Positions 23,239 to 36,306 of a stretch of 64,000 bases of DNA are shown here, piece after piece. The notes under the pieces are model-generated. The model worked only from the letters and a program-made list of their open reading frames with translations. It did no database searches and was not told the DNA's origin. How positions within the stretch are numbered: the stretch's first letter is position 1; each line of letters starts with the position of its first letter. A program made the position numbers and the translations under genes. The DNA comes from Fereydounia khargensis. Its lineage: Eukaryota; Basidiomycota; Ustilaginomycetes; Urocystidales; Fereydouniaceae. The stretch is from assembly GCA_026413255.1 (NCBI GenBank), contig JAOCZO010000032.1:50793-114792 (forward strand), given 5' to 3'.

Positions 23239-26200
23239 TCACTTGTCAGTCTCAAGTACAATGCCAGCAGCTACAGTCTCGCCTGACATGCGCATCAGCA
23301 CCCTGGCCATCTCCTTGTTTGTCTTGAACTCTTCAATCGGGATCCCGCTCGACTGGCCCGCACTGCCGCCGGCCTTGACTGTGACGCGTACCACTGCTGT
23401 CGATCCCTTGGTCAGCACACGCGGCTTCTTCTTGGTCACGCTCCCAGTCGTCTTGTCTAGGATCGAGACCAGCTCAGTCAGCGTCGCCGCAATGTTGGCA
23501 CTGTGATGGAACAGCTCGATCGAGGTCCCCGCAACCAGTGGATACGTCGGCTCAAATACGAGCACCTGCGCCAGGAAAGAATCGCACAGCGCAACAGGTG
23601 CTGATGGAGGACACAGCACCGAGCCCACTTTGACCTGCACTTGATCCAGGCCGGTCAGATAGACCGTCACATTTGCACCCGCCACTGCCCAGGGCACCGG
23701 CTCCTCGTCCACCTCGATAGCTCGTACGATACCGCTCTCGTCGCCGGGAACTGCACGCAGCCGATCTCCGATCTGGACCACACCACTGGCAACCCGTCCA
23801 GAGACGCCGACACCAGAAGCAATCGCCGTCTGCCCGCGGAACACGTTGGTGACCGGGATACGCAACGCCCCATCCAGCTGCCTGCTCGGCGGTTCGAGCT
23901 GGTCTGTCATATTGTAAACAGGGTCAGCTCTTGTTTCGTTTTGGAACGCGACGGTTCCATTCCATGCACGACTCACCTAGGACATCGACAAGCGTCGGTC
24001 CGCTGTACCACTGGCTCAGCGCACCATCGTCCTGTCTCACCGCCAGATTCTCCCCGACAGAGCCGCCGCAAGGCACGAAGCTGACTTTCGCCACGTCAAA
24101 GCCACAAGATGTCAAGAATGGCTTGAGCTTAGAGACAATCTCTTCGTACCGTTCTTGATTGTAGTCGACCGCGTCCATCTTATTGACGACCACAACCAGC
24201 TGTTGCACTCCGAGGCTTCGGACCAAGAGCGCATGCTCCCGAGTCTGGCCATTTGGCCCAAATCCAGCCTCAAAGGCTCCCAAGATCGAGTCAATCACCA
24301 ACAGCGCCGAGTCGGCCTGAGCGGCTCCGCTGATCATGTTGGGGATAAAGTCTCGGTGCCCAGGCGCATCCAGCAACGTGAACCTCCGGTGCGGCGTGCT
24401 GAAATGATCTTGCCCCACGTCAATGGTGACGCCATGCTGTCGCTCCTCTTCGGACGAGTCTAGTGCCCATGCGTATGCAAAGCTGCCCTTGCCAATCTTC
24501 TGGCTCGCACGCTCGTTGTTTGCGTGCTCACGATCCGACAGGCTGCCAAGTTCGAGCAGCATTCGGCCCATCAGGGTGGACTTGCCAGCATCCACGTGCC
24601 CAACAACTACCAGCGACAGCTCGCTTTTGCCTTCACGCTGCTGTCTGCGGTACTCTTCTACGATGCGCTCATGTGCAATCCCCATCTTTGGAGTCGAGGC
24701 TACGCTCGCAGCGCCACTACCGGCAGCTGAGGCCCCGGACGAGCTTGCCTTGCTCTTCGCCCCAAGCGTTTCACCAAGGCCCATTGCCTCGATATCCGTT
24801 CTGAGCTGAGACACATGCGCCCCACTTGCGTTCTTTGAGGCAGCTGAAGGCAGTTTGGTAGCCGCTTGCCCTACCGTAGCTTTCTTGCGCAATGGGGTGG
24901 TCGCTCCTGAGGCTGGTGTAGAGGCACTTGAGGCTGCTTTCTTTGCTGCTGTTTGAACGCAAGAGAGCCACATTCGCATTGGGTATTAAAAGAAGAGGCA
25001 AGTTAGTGAGATTCAGGGGTTTTACGTCTATTGTGTTATCCATGCCACGCCACATCATGCCTAGCGAGTGGCTTGCTTCCGTGACGATGCCGTCATTGGC
25101 TTTGCTGCTAGATTGGTGCCCTCACGAGCCTTGTTGACGACATCATCAGGACTGGGACCGGAGAAAGCCTTGCGGACAGCCTCGATCCGGTCCAACTCGG
25201 TTTGACCCGCCGGCAAGGTTTCTTGGCCAGCAGCCATGTAGAGGTCAAATGGGGAGCCTCCGGGAACTGGTCGGATGGGAACGTGTGCGTCGCCGACCTG
25301 AGGCCCAGCACCAAGACCAGAGGCAATGTGGCTCGTTTCGGCGAAGAGACTCTGCGAGCCTCGCCCCTGTGAATTGGACGTGTCCATGTGAGGGAAAAGA
25401 ATTGACACGGCAAAATCGGACCCTGCGCAGGTCTCTGGCTGATCGGGCTTGGGGGTATCAGCCGTCGCCATGTCTACATCTCCATCACCTGAGGAAAGGG
25501 CGTTTGTCTTTGCCATCTTGGAGGCGAGCAGTTTCTGCTGAAGCTTTGACAATGGCTTCCCCGCGAGGGCGATAGTCTCTTGGGCAGGCAACGAAGCTTT
25601 CGCAGATACAATCGACGCCGAGCCTTTCTGGTCTGATGCCCGAGCCACAGGGGAGGGTCTTGGTGCGTTTGCATTGGTTCTAGAAGCGGCCAGAGCAGCT
25701 AGCTTGCTCGGCCGTGCGGAAGTTGTCGGCTCGTTCTGAGCCGAGGAAACATCTGTGGTGGAGGCAGCTGGTGAAGACGTAGCCGGACCAAGATCTCTGG
25801 TGGAAGGATCCGGACCCAAGGGAACCTGATCCGCTGGGCGTTTGCTGCTGGACCGCGAGTTTTGCGAGCGCATAGCAAGCGCAGCCAACTTGGACGGAGG
25901 TTTACTCTGTGGGGGTCCGAGCGATCCAGAAGACGAGCTTGCCGACGGGCTTGAGGCAGGAAAACCCTCTCTCAAAACGCTAGGAGCTAAATTGGCAAGG
26001 TTACGTTTGGCCATGCCCGATCTCCCTCCCATGGCAAGACCAGCGAGATTATGTGGTGTCTTACGGATGGGCAGGCCTCGACCACGCCCGCGCCCTGGCT
26101 GCTGTGAACTATCTCCAAGAGACAGTCGCTGCAGGGCTGATGTCGGCTCTGGATCGTGGATGTAGACACCATCGTCTTGAAGGAGACAGACGCGATCGCA

Positions 26201-26758
26201 AAAACACACGGAAACCGGAAAGTGATGGAGCGTGCAGACAATGTCAGCAGGGCTGCCAAAGCTGTTGAAAGGGGATGTGGATGTTGATCTGGCTGGACTG
26301 AGGCTATCCGTCGGAGAGACAAGTGTCGTTCGAGGGTTGGCACTGTTCCACACCAAGATCGAGTTGAAGCGTAGATGGTGACGCATAGCAGTGACGACAC
26401 GCAACAAGCATTTGCATAGGCATGGGTGGATGACAGGAAAGAAAGAAGGGAAACACGGAGACAGAAATTACTCACCAGCCTTTTGTTTCTTGGCCTCTTT
26501 CCGACTCTTTTCCTCCACCAGATGGCCGACCGCGGTGTCGACGTCAAAGTAGCTGTCCCAAAGTGCATCCTTGATCTCTCGTTGGGAGATGCCGCTCGTA
26601 TCGGACGGGCCGAGGATCTCTAGAGCCTGTGACAGGGCAGCAGCCAATGACTCTTGATCCTCGTAAGAGATGTTCTCATAGGGATCCTCATCCGAGTAAT
26701 AGTCGTCGGCGAGTTCCTCTTCCAGGTCGAGGTTGCGTACAGCTCGGTGTCGAGACAT
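23239..26758 (-). CDS. HBS1: HBS1-like ribosome rescue GTPase
   Basis: Hbs1 with Dom34/Pelota recognises stalled ribosomes in no-go and non-stop decay. Four exons (26758-26476, 26175-25126, 24948-23977, 23903-23239) give about 989 residues. Residues 1-95 are the HBS1 N-terminal domain, with [14 protein letters not shown] and [20 protein letters not shown] long Ser/Pro/Ala-rich linker with repeated PSKLAALA follows. The GTPase domain has GHVDAGKS, then [16 protein letters not shown] and NKMDAVD. Domains II and III end in [13 protein letters not shown]. The first intron is long (300 nt). The exon 2 end uses GTGAGG before an in-frame stop, which is the least certain junction. Confidence 0.92.
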
Positions 26759-27257
26759 GGTTGTATTGTGGGTGAGCGATAGGGTGATAAGATGCGATGG
26801 TGGTTAAGTAAAAGGCTTTGCTGCGCTTTTGCTGGTTGGTGTGCCGTTTGTAATCCGACCGTCTCGAGTGGAGGGCAGACACCACATGGGCAAAGAACGG
26901 GCCACGATCGGAGTCCCAGTTCAGAATGCGCGTCATAAGTCAGTCAGGACATTCTGCCTACCGGCCGAATGAATGGATACTGTCAAAGGTATCGCCACGG
27001 AATCTCTTGGTAGACGCAAAGATGCCATTCTTCATAATGAAAAAGAGGGATTGAATCAAAGGACAAATCGCGGCGCGAGAGAGAGTGAGAGTGAGAGTAA
27101 GAGTGGTTCAATCAAGTACTGTACTAGCGGCAGGGGATACGCAGCTCCATGCATGTTAGGTAGCACTGGTGATCTGGAGCAATGAGAGTGTGAGGAAGTG
27201 TCTAACGTTTTCTATACGGTGTTTGCAAGAAGGAGAGAACGACAATTTTAGCACAAG
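26759..27257. other. intergenic region HBS1 / MIF4G-like gene
   Basis: Upstream region of HBS1 and 3' end of the next minus-strand gene. It has a GAGAGTGAGAGTGAGAGT run near 27082. No gene seen. Confidence 0.5.
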
Positions 27258-30200
27258 TCATGCCTCAGATGAGCAACCGAGCGGGTCTGTGGGGGTGCGT
27301 CCTGGCACCCAATCTTCTGACGACATCTTCCACTGGCGTTGCTTGAGTTCGAGGACTTCGTGGAGCCACATCTTGGTACCCTGATCGACGTCAGGGTGCT
27401 CTGATAGGCTTGTAATGCGTGATAAGGCTCCTTCAAGAACAATACGCGCTTCGCATGTCGAGTCAGGAACAACCTCATCGTCCGTGCGTGGGTAGACCGG
27501 AGAGATTGGACTCCGCTGGGGTGTTGCAAAACGAGAGTATGATTCCAGGGCCGGTGCAGCGGGCGGTACGCTGCCCGAGGGTGGGTAAGACCAGCTGCGT
27601 AGAATAGCATCCGAAGATGGTCGGTGTCCTGGACTCGGCGGAGGTGCACAGTGGATCCAGTGGTTGTTGGGGGCAGAGTCCTTGCGTAGACATGTTTCGG
27701 AATTGACTCGAAGCTGGTCGGAGCGTAACTCGGTTCTCGGTGTATTGTATCCTTGGGACTTTTCTTCACCAACAGGGAAGGCTGGCTCGCTTCTAGTCTG
27801 TGTTCCTAGCTCTGTAGCTGGATCCTCCTGGCGCCTCAGCCTGCCCGACTCTTCCTCGAGCGAAGGGCCCGTGATGATCAGCAGTGCACACGCGCACTCA
27901 AGTTCCCAGGTGGAAGGAATCTCCGGATGAACGGTGTCAAACAAGAGTCTGCCAAACCAAGCCTGAAGGCAGCCAGCTGGGAGGAGGCCAAGCTTATACA
28001 GCTCGCCGACGAATCGAACGCCGTCGATGGAGACAAACTCGTCCTTGGGGTTACCCGCCGCCGCAGCGCGTCGTTCTTTTCGCTCCCATTCTTCGACCGT
28101 CATTTCGCCTCGAGCGAGCTTTTGCAAGTCATTTTCGCGGCGCCGTTCCTTTGGCGATTTGAAGCTCGTGTCTGGAGCGGACTTTCGACGAGAGTTGGTA
28201 CGAGGCGAGGGAACGTCAAGGCGGCAAGCTCGGTCGCGAACCAGGTAGCCCCGTTCCAGGGCGCTGTCGATCTCCTTATTCAGCACGTCCATGAATCGGG
28301 AGGCCGCATCACGATGATGACAGTGGCTAGTCCCGTTCGAAGTGGCATGGCTCATAGGACTGGAGCAGCAAGAGCAAAAGTCGCTGCCCGTCTCCTCAAC
28401 AGACTCTTCCTGCGGCGAGTCAAACACGGAAGTCAACGATCCTGAGAGGACAAAGCAGAGCCGTGCGAGGCACAAGGGCCCTTCGTAAGGTAAACGAGGA
28501 CTGTGAAGTTTTGTCAGCGCGCATGCCTAGACCGATCAATCAAAGGACGAGACTCACTCCGACAGTAAACAGCTGATGCCAGATACAATATGCTCAAACG
28601 TCTTGTCCAGCTGGGAATGGCGCAGAGTCACCTCTGCCTGATGCTTCCTTTCGCTCCACCAAGCCTGGTTCTTTGCCTCCTGAAGAAATTTAGGTAGAAC
28701 GAGCGGCTCTCTGCGGATAGTCGGCGGTGCTCTAACGGGACTAGCACTTTCACGAGCGTGGAATGTAAGGCAATAGCTTCCCGTAACGCCTTCAGGCTCT
28801 AGTGAGGCCTGCAACAGGTCGACGAGGTTGCTTGACAGTCTCCAAGCCTCATTGGGATGCTTGAAATTGAGGAAATCGCTCAGGGTCCAGTCGATCTCGG
28901 AGAACAATCCTGCCAAAGCCAGATCGTCTTCTCGGCCACGCTGCAGTAGCATCTGCTCGAACGCATGCTCTGATAGAGTGTCTGACTCAATCGGAGGGCC
29001 ACTTGGAGTTTTCGTTCCTTTTTGATCGTCCTGATTTGCCCCGATATGTAGGCCCGCCATCTCGACAGAGGTCTTGATTGCAGGATCTGCTGAAATGTCG
29101 CAGGAGAGGCTGAATATGGCTTTGGAAGACAGCTTGAAGCTGAACGGCGAGGCGAGAGAAACCATCGGAGGTGGAGTTACCACGATGCTTGGAACAGAGC
29201 TTGCCGGCGAGGAAGGTACCTCTAGAACATTATCCAAAGGTATCTCAAGGTCAGCGACAAGCCCACCGCTCAGAAGCACTGTATGAGACCACTTACCTTT
29301 GTTTTCAAGCTGTTCTTCTCTGCGTCCCTTCGGCGAAGGTGTCTGACTGTGGTGCCAAGGAGGTGATACGAGCGCACTGCGTCGGCTCCTTCGCTTCTTG
29401 TCTACCTCTACTGATGGCTTGCTGGACTGCGAAGCTTGCTGCATTTGCGCCTTGGTCACCGGCTTTGTTCCTGGCTTTGTTTCGGAAGTATCCTCGAATG
29501 CTGGTCCGAGGCCTTTACCTATCGAGATGGGGCAGCCTTGCACGTCCGATTTAACAATTTGAACGGATTCGCTCAAATCACTAGCACCAGAAGTGTCATG
29601 TTCGGTCTTGAGCCGGGCTTCGGGAGGTGTCGGGCCATTCTCGCTCGCCACGGAATTGTGCCGGGACTTGCGCTTTGTCGGGCTGGTGGCAACAGCAGCC
29701 ACAACCTCGGGAGATTGGGGGGCAGGAAAAGTGAGGGTAGCATCTTTGGTAGATGGGGCGGTCTTGGTCTTGTCGTTGGGCTTCGATGGATGAGAAAATG
29801 CTTGAATCAGTTTGGAAAACTTGCCGGCGGCGTTGACCGGAGGCTTTCTCTTCGGATGAGGTGTACCAGGAGAAACCGAAGTCCGGTTCTCTTGATCGAT
29901 GGCATTTGGAGGTGAGTCTCGTTTCGGCTTGGATGCGGCTCGCATTGAGCTACGACGGCTGGGAAGGGTCGGCGGCGGACCCATCGGGTTTGGCCGGGAT
30001 GTTGAGGCAACAGGGATTTGATTTGCGGGTGGTGAGGTCTCTCGGATAGAGTTGAGATTGGATCTAACAGTCTGCGATTCGGTGTCTAGTTTCGGTATGC
30101 AAGAGGCCCTGACTGGCGAATCTATGCGTTGCGATCTAACCTTTGCGGGGTTCGGTCTGGGGGTTGGAGCTTGCTCGACGATTTGGCCAAGTGGTTGGAA

Positions 30201-30518
30201 AGGAGCGCGGATCGGACGAGGGCTTGCAAGCGGAACGACACGTGGTGATGTGGAGGGTCTGATGGGTTTCTCTGAGCGGGAACGTTGCGGTGACAGTTTG
30301 GAGGAAGTCTTTCGTCGGGCGGGGCTGTCTGTTACGAGGGTGTGGTCATTGAGACTTTGTCGACGAGTAGGGTGAGCATGGCTTGTCTGGATGGTGGGCG
30401 GTGTCTTGGGTGACCCGTTACGACGACTGGGTGAAAGGGGTGAGGGGCGCGGAGGACTGGATGAAAAGTCTAAGGGCCCTCTCGATCCGTTGTCGGTGGT
30501 CGACATATCTTGCAGCAT
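27258..30518 (-). CDS. MIF4G-like domain protein, diverged
   Basis: Two exons (30518-28558, 28500-27258) join in phase and give about 1067 residues. The first 500 are disordered and rich in Ser/Pro/Arg (PLSPSRR, TSPRVVPLASPRP). Across the junction and in exon 2 the sequence resembles an eIF4G-type HEAT domain: PLCLARLCFVLSGSL, FMDVLNKEI, then IDGVRFVGELYKLGLL, then ELECACALLIITGPSLEE. FIGELYKLGML is a hallmark stretch of MIF4G proteins, so a role in translation or mRNA metabolism is likely but inferred. A possible 75 nt intron (GTAAGT at about 29297 to TTCTAG) lies in exon 1; it is a multiple of three, so the frame is open either way. ATG 30506 is an alternative start. Confidence 0.62.
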
Positions 30519-31651
30519 GTGTGTTGTAGCGAAGGGTGGCGAATGAGTTTGTTCTATAATGTGGAGAGAGCGTTTGGCAATCTGATAGCACTGAAAGGGA
30601 AGATGTGAGGCTTGAGCAAGTGAAAAAGTTCCGCACGGAGGGCCTATGTGATTGTCTACGGTACTTGAGGAAGGATGAATGATTTATAAAAAGCGTCGGC
30701 GAAACAAAGATGTGAAGTGTTGAGGAAGGGAGGCCAGGACGAAAGAGGAGAAAGGCAGATAGACGAAACACGAAGGAGGGGGGATCTCATGACCTGGTGC
30801 TCCATTATACAAGTTTCGCGGTATGCGTCTCAGACGTTGGAGCGGCAGTGGTACTATGGTGTGGATCGACTGTAACAGCATATAGAACCGGTTAAAACAA
30901 GCAACATCTAGTGGGACTTGGTCAACGTTGCATACACCACGGCACAACAAGTGTACTTTGCGATACTGTTGGACGGGCCAGAAGCCCCTTGCTCAAGGAG
31001 GCATCTTTTGCCACAATGAGCCGTCTGGATTTCCCGGTTTATGGGGAATGCTGTATGCTGGTATGACAGGAGAAAGACGCATTGTCGCCATGATATTTTT
31101 GTTAGATTTTTGGTGGTGGCTGAAACAAATAAACGAGTGCGACAGTATGCAGCGGCATGGAGCGAAGGAGCGCACCATGTACCAGTGCAAGTAGTGAGAA
31201 GGGTCCATCAGAGGCAATTCTTCTGAGGTAGGTATGAACTGGGATGCCGCTGGATTGGTCACGTGCGCAGTCTGTGAATTAGGCGCGTGAAGAGCAGTCT
31301 GGCAGTGGGTGGCAGTGAGCGAGCGTTGTGTTGTTCTCCGAGAAAATGCACTCTGTGCGGGGTCGATTGGAGAGAGGGCACGTTACAAAGGCAGAGCGGG
31401 CAGGGCGGCAGCAGCTCAAGAAAAAGGGGAAGAAGAGAAAGGGTCCAACAAAAGACAAACACCGCCCGACTGATTGTTGAGTGGGAGGAACAGAACAATC
31501 CAAGGAACAGACAGCGAGAAAGGAGAAAAATGCGCTAAATTCGCCTCGTGGCTTTCTTTTCCTCTCTCTCTTCAACCTACACACGGCATACAACTCAACC
31601 AGAGACCACCATCAAGAAAACACTACACTTACGATCCACGCCCTATTCATC
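30519..31651. other. divergent intergenic region
   Basis: 1.1 kb between the MIF4G-like gene (minus) and the FRPTRRVR protein gene (plus). The leaders are A-rich near 31530-31650, with CAACCAGAGACCACCATCAAG before the plus ATG. Small frames lack recognisable motifs. Confidence 0.5.
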
Positions 31652-32608
31652 ATGGCCACCTTTGTCCCCAACCCAGACTTTGACCGCGAGAACTCCAACC
31701 CCAAGGACTGGGCATACCATCTCGGTAAGTTGCCCAACCTCCCCAAATGCTGGCCTTGTTCTCACACGTGCGCGGGAATGCATGTCTGTCAGGAATCCTG
31801 CCTTCGAGCCACCATATCGTGTTTACCAAGGACGAACTAATCCAGTTCCTCAAGCAGCATGACGTGCACGTAGGGCCCAACTTTACCGAGCTCTCCCGGC
31901 TGCCCAAGTAAGTAGATGAGTGGGACTACCCACATTCTTTGCGCTCTGACTTGCCATGCTGACATCTCTCTGTGCTTCAACAGGTATGCGACGATTGGCA
32001 AGATGACACCCGCCGCTGGTGCCCCTGCCCCTGCCCCTGCCCCTGCCCCCGCGCCTGCTGCCGTCGCTGCCGCCGAAGCGATTTCCGTCCCTTCTCAGCC
32101 GAAATCTGTGCAACCGGTGCAGTCTGAACCAGAGCCGGCATCCAACGTGGTCTACACGAGCTCGGGAGACGCCTTCCGCCCCACACGACGAGTGCGCGAG
32201 CTGGCCGGCGGCGGATCGGCACAGATTACTGCGCTCTTTGGAGGTGATGACGACGAGCGGCCAACTCGTCCTCGTCCGACCAACGCCCGCGTTGCCCAAG
32301 CTCCGGAGCCAGAGCCGGTCCAAGAAGAGGTCCCACGACGTGCTGCTGGCACTGTGGTGCAGTCTCAGGCCAACACCGCAGCTGACGATGACTTTGACGC
32401 GTTCGGCTCTGGCTCGGCTGGCACCTACGAGGGTGTACGAAATGAGGCCAAGATGAACAACGGGTTCAGGCCTACCAGGCGAGTGCGGTGAGTATGCTCC
32501 TCAGAGATTCTGACCCAGCATGACCAGACAAGAAGACTGACGTGCGAGCCTGCATGACATAGCGTGCCTGGAGGAACTGGCGGTCTTTCCAGCATCTCGT
32601 TCGAGTAG
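31652..32608 (+). CDS. small disordered protein with two FRPTRRVR motifs
   Basis: Four exons (31652-31724, 31793-31907, 31984-32487, 32563-32608) join in phase to 245 residues. The N-terminal 65 residues are ordered, with NPKDWAYHLGILPSSHHIVF, FLKQHDVHVG and FTELSRLPKYATIGKM. A Pro-Ala repeat (APAPAPAPAPAP) and an acidic, Ala/Pro-rich part follow. FRPTRRVR occurs twice, once followed by ELAGGGSAQITALFGG and once at the extreme C-terminus followed by VPGGTGGLSSISFE. The last exon encodes only the end of the second copy. The R-x-V-R-x-x-GG-x-S layout loosely recalls the HN1/Jupiter microtubule-associated motif, but I cannot assign a family. Confidence 0.7.
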
Positions 32609-33421
32609 ATACCTCACTTATACCACAATGACCACTTCCCTATGCTACTTGACCGAGTTTCCTCAGAAGACAGGATGTGGTTAGAAGGGAAGAGCCTCTA
32701 GCTGAGTTGGTTTGGCTGGGTTCAGTGCGTTAGTCGGAGCTGCTGGGGAGATTCTCTCGGCCGGGTGTGTGCTTTTCGGCGGATATGCGAGATGTGGAGG
32801 CACATGACGACAGCTACTGCGCGTCGCATCCGCACAAGGAGCGAAGAACAAGAACCATTTTAGCACGTTCGCACGCAATCCTGTCCTCAGCGCTGACATT
32901 GTCTTGATTCCACGCAATTGCGCAATGCTCTTTCTTCCTGCCTTCCTGCCTGCCTTCCTTCCCCGTCCCCACCGACGTCGCCGCAGGCCAGCTTCTGGTA
33001 CGGCACGTAAGACACAGGCAGTGTATCTGCCTCTCTCTATCGACGGTGGGGGCTCTGATCTTTACCTGCCTGTTGATCAAGTGACAAGTGACACAAGCTC
33101 ACAATCAAGATTGACCCGCATTGGCCTCCCCCTCTTGATCGCTCGCTTGGCTGTTTTGGGCTTCTTTCAACCCTGGCGTTGACCGTCGGGGTGCTCCTGT
33201 TATCGCCCATCTTCTTCCTGCCGCTGCTGCTGCCGTTGCTGCTGCCCAAGAAGTGGCCCTTCCATTCAATATAAGATTCTTGTACCAATCCTGTACATCC
33301 ATTGCGCCTCCATAACCTCCCTTTTGCTTTCCTTACTTCTCTGCTAGGCCATTTCAGCTGCCAGCCACTTTGCCCACAAACACACTCACAGAACCTTTCG
33401 CTCAGACCGAGTCTCACTGCG
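32609..33421. other. intergenic region
   Basis: Holds the 3' end of the preceding gene and the promoter of the flavin monooxygenase. A CTGCCTTCCTGCCTGCC run lies near 32938 and CTGCTGCTGCCGTTGCTGCTGCC near 33221. No gene supported. Confidence 0.5.
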
Positions 33422-35272
33422 ATGGCTCCTTCAGCCGACAACGCCAACGGTGGCACCAATGATGCCCAGAAGAGGATCAGTGAGTTGGATCAAGCATGTG
33501 TGTACAAAAGCGAGACAGGAGTCACATCTGACACGTTTGTTTAAAGTCCTTTATGCCTTCATGATGGGCTGCTCGTAAGTTGCTTTGTGCCTGCTCCAAA
33601 GAAGGATGGAAGGATTGAATGTCTGACCTCCTTTCTCGTACAGCGGCCACCAGTCTCCCGGCCTGTGGACTCACTCGGCAGACAGGAGCAAGCACCACAA
33701 CAAGCTGAGCTACTGGATTGACCATGCCAAGCTTCTCGAGAAAGGTCACTTTGATGGTCTCTTCCTGGCCGATGTGCTTGGTGGATACGATGTTTACAAC
33801 AAGAACCTGGATGCTGCCCTGCGTTCGGGCTCTCAGTTCCCTGTGATTGACCCGCTTCTACTTGTCTCGGCCATGGCAGCTGCCACCAAGAACCTGTCTT
33901 TCGGTCTGACGGCCACGACGAGCTACCAGCACCCCTACGAGCTGGCCAGGCGCTTCAGCACCCTTGACCACCTCACGAATGGCCGTGTTGGCTGGAACGT
34001 GGTCACTGGCTACCTCGACAGCGCTGCGAGGCAATTTGGAGGACAGAAGCAGGAGCTCCACGCCAAGCGATAGTGAGTTTCGATACAAGTGCACCTATAA
34101 GCTCATTGACTGATTGAGGCCTTCCTTTGCTGTCACAGCGAGGTTGCCCACGAGTACATGGATGTGAGTCTTGATGGACGGTTTTGAAGCTCGCGAATCC
34201 TGGAGAGCTGACCCTGTTACCTGTCTCGTAGGTGGTCTACAAGCTATGGGAGTCGTCCTGGGCCGATGATGCTGTCCAACACGACGCCAGCAAAGAGATC
34301 TACACGAGGCCCGAGCGTGTTCGTCAGATCAACCACAAGGGCCAATACTATGAGAGCGTTCCTGGACCTCACATTTGCGAGCCGAGCCCTCAGCGAACGC
34401 CGGTCATTTACCAGGCTGTGAGTCGATTGCAGAGCGAATGATGCAAGCAGTTTCCGTTTTGTTGACACTTGCCCTTGATGCAGGGAAGCTCTGGTCCCGG
34501 AATGGCATTCGCAGCCAAGCACGCGGAGGTGATCTTCATCGCTGCTCACAAGCCCGAGGTGGCTAAAAAGCGAGTCGATGCGGCTCGTGAAGGTGCCAAG
34601 GCAGCAGGACGTGACCCGGCCTCGCTCAAGGTGCTGGCGCTGCTCTGCCCCGTGATTGGGCGTACCGACGAAGAGGCACAGGCCAAGTACGAGGAGCACT
34701 TTAAGCACGGCTCGGAGGAGGGTGCGCTTGCTCTGTTTGGAGGATGGACTGGTATGGACCTGGGTCCGTACGACGACGATGAGGAGCTGCGAGCTACCGA
34801 GAGCAATGCGATCAAGTCGGCAGTGGAGAACTTTGCCAACCAAGATCCGTCGGTGCCCAAGTGGACCAAGAAGGCGGTTGCGGACCAGATCAAGCTTGGT
34901 GGCCTTGGACCTACGATTGTTGGTGGACCCGAGTCGATCGCCAACCAGCTCGAGGAGTGGATGGAGACGTCCGGAGTTGACGGCTTCAACCTGGCCTACA
35001 CGCTTGCTCCGGGCACTTTTGAAGACCTGGTCAACCTGGTGGTGCCGATCCTCAAGCAGCGTGGGCGAGTTTGGGCAGATTATCCGGATGCGCCGCAGGC
35101 TGAGAAGGAGACGCTTTCGGCTGGCCCACAGGAGGGCTTTGGAGCGAACGAGGAGGTTGGATTGACCAGCCGAGAGAAGATCTATGGAGTGGGACAGAAG
35201 CGCCTCAGGAGTGACCACTATGCCTCCAAGTTTACCTGGCGAGCGGGCCAGGAGGCACCTGCGCTTGACTGA
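33422..35272 (+). CDS. NtaA/SnaA-type FMN-dependent monooxygenase
   Basis: Luciferase-like two-component flavin monooxygenase, related to nitrilotriacetate and dibenzothiophene monooxygenases. It uses FMNH2 from a separate reductase. Six exons (33422-33479, 33547-33574, 33644-34072, 34139-34163, 34232-34417, 34484-35272) give 504 residues. Features are GHQSPGLWTHSADRS, FDGLFLADVLGGYDVY, TSYQHPYELARRFSTLDHLTNGR and GWNVVTGYL, then QRTPVIYQAGSSGPGMAFAA and a C-terminal VDGFNL. Exons 2 and 4 are only 28 and 25 nt. The substrate is unknown. Fungal relatives are thought to oxidise sulfur or nitrogen compounds. Confidence 0.92.
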
Positions 35273-35597
35273 GGCCTTGTGTCAGCCTCATTCTCTGACG
35301 GCCTTGGGCTGCTTGCGATCCGGGTGCCAAGCCCATAAAAAGACAAGAGGTCCATTGTGTATGACACTGGCTGAATGCAATAACAAGATCTGCTTATCGA
35401 TAGCATGAAGCTGCGGACTGAACTGATGGATTGCATTTAGTGGGAAGACATGTTTCAGGCACACAAGGTGGTAGTGACAGCAGGACGAGAGAGGAGAGTG
35501 AGTGAGAGAGAAGAGGCGATGGCAATGGATGGTATGTAAGTTATGGCTTGGTGGATTCCGTCTCGCTTGTTGAGCGGGGTGGCTGATAGCACTCGTT

Positions 35598-35630
35598 CAG
35601 GCACAGGCACAGGCACAGGCGCAGGCACAG
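35598..35630. repeat. CAGGCA hexamer tandem repeat
   Basis: About five copies of CAGGCA, one with a T-free single change to CAGGCG. Microsatellite in intergenic DNA. Confidence 0.8.
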
Positions 35631-36260
35631 ACTTGTTTGGAGGCAAGAAGGAGGCCCATGTGTACAAACGATCTGGTTCTGATACCAAACTGGCTGGGCG
35701 GGACTGGTGAGCTGGGTTGAGATTGACTTGGCTGGGCGGTGAGCGGAGGTCAAGTGCAAACAGGCGAGACCAAGTGTAAGGTACTGACTGTGATGGTAAG
35801 CAGGCCGGAAGGAGGGTTTGCAGGACCTGTAGTATCCGTGCAGCGGCGATGAGGGAGAGAGTCTGGGCAATGTTGGATGTCTTAGCGCGCAGGCCACTTT
35901 GCACTCCGAGCTGTCGATTTTTGACGTGAGGCGTGTCGGTCTGTATCCGCGCTCTAAACGTTAGAGGGCAGGGAGGAGAGACGCGTCGCCGTCTGCCGCA
36001 AATGGAAATCAGGAGAGGGAAAGGCAGACGGGGCGGGGCACTCTTGGCTCAGAACGCGGTCCCTGCAGGATTTGAAACAGACTGCACTTTTTCGGCGACT
36101 GAGCAGTTCCCCCCCAGGCAAGCCACTCGAGGCTTCCCAGTAGTGCAAACTGAAAAGACTGCGCTCTCGCTCGTCTGCTTGTCTGCCATGTTCCACCCGT
36201 TCTCCGTCAGAGACCGATTCGACTAACCATCCGAGACATGTTGGGCCAACACGCAGACAG

Positions 36261-36306
36261 GCAGTCGGCAGTCGGCAGTCGGCAGTCGGCAGACGGCAGA
36301 CGGCAG
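36261..36306. repeat. GCAGTCG heptamer tandem repeat
   Basis: Four GCAGTCG units followed by two GCAGACG units and a final GCAG. Short minisatellite in intergenic DNA upstream of the esterase. Confidence 0.85.

Noticed and set aside
34244-35218. 324-codon minus frame under the flavin monooxygenase
   Set aside because: Antisense shadow spanning an intron of the real gene.
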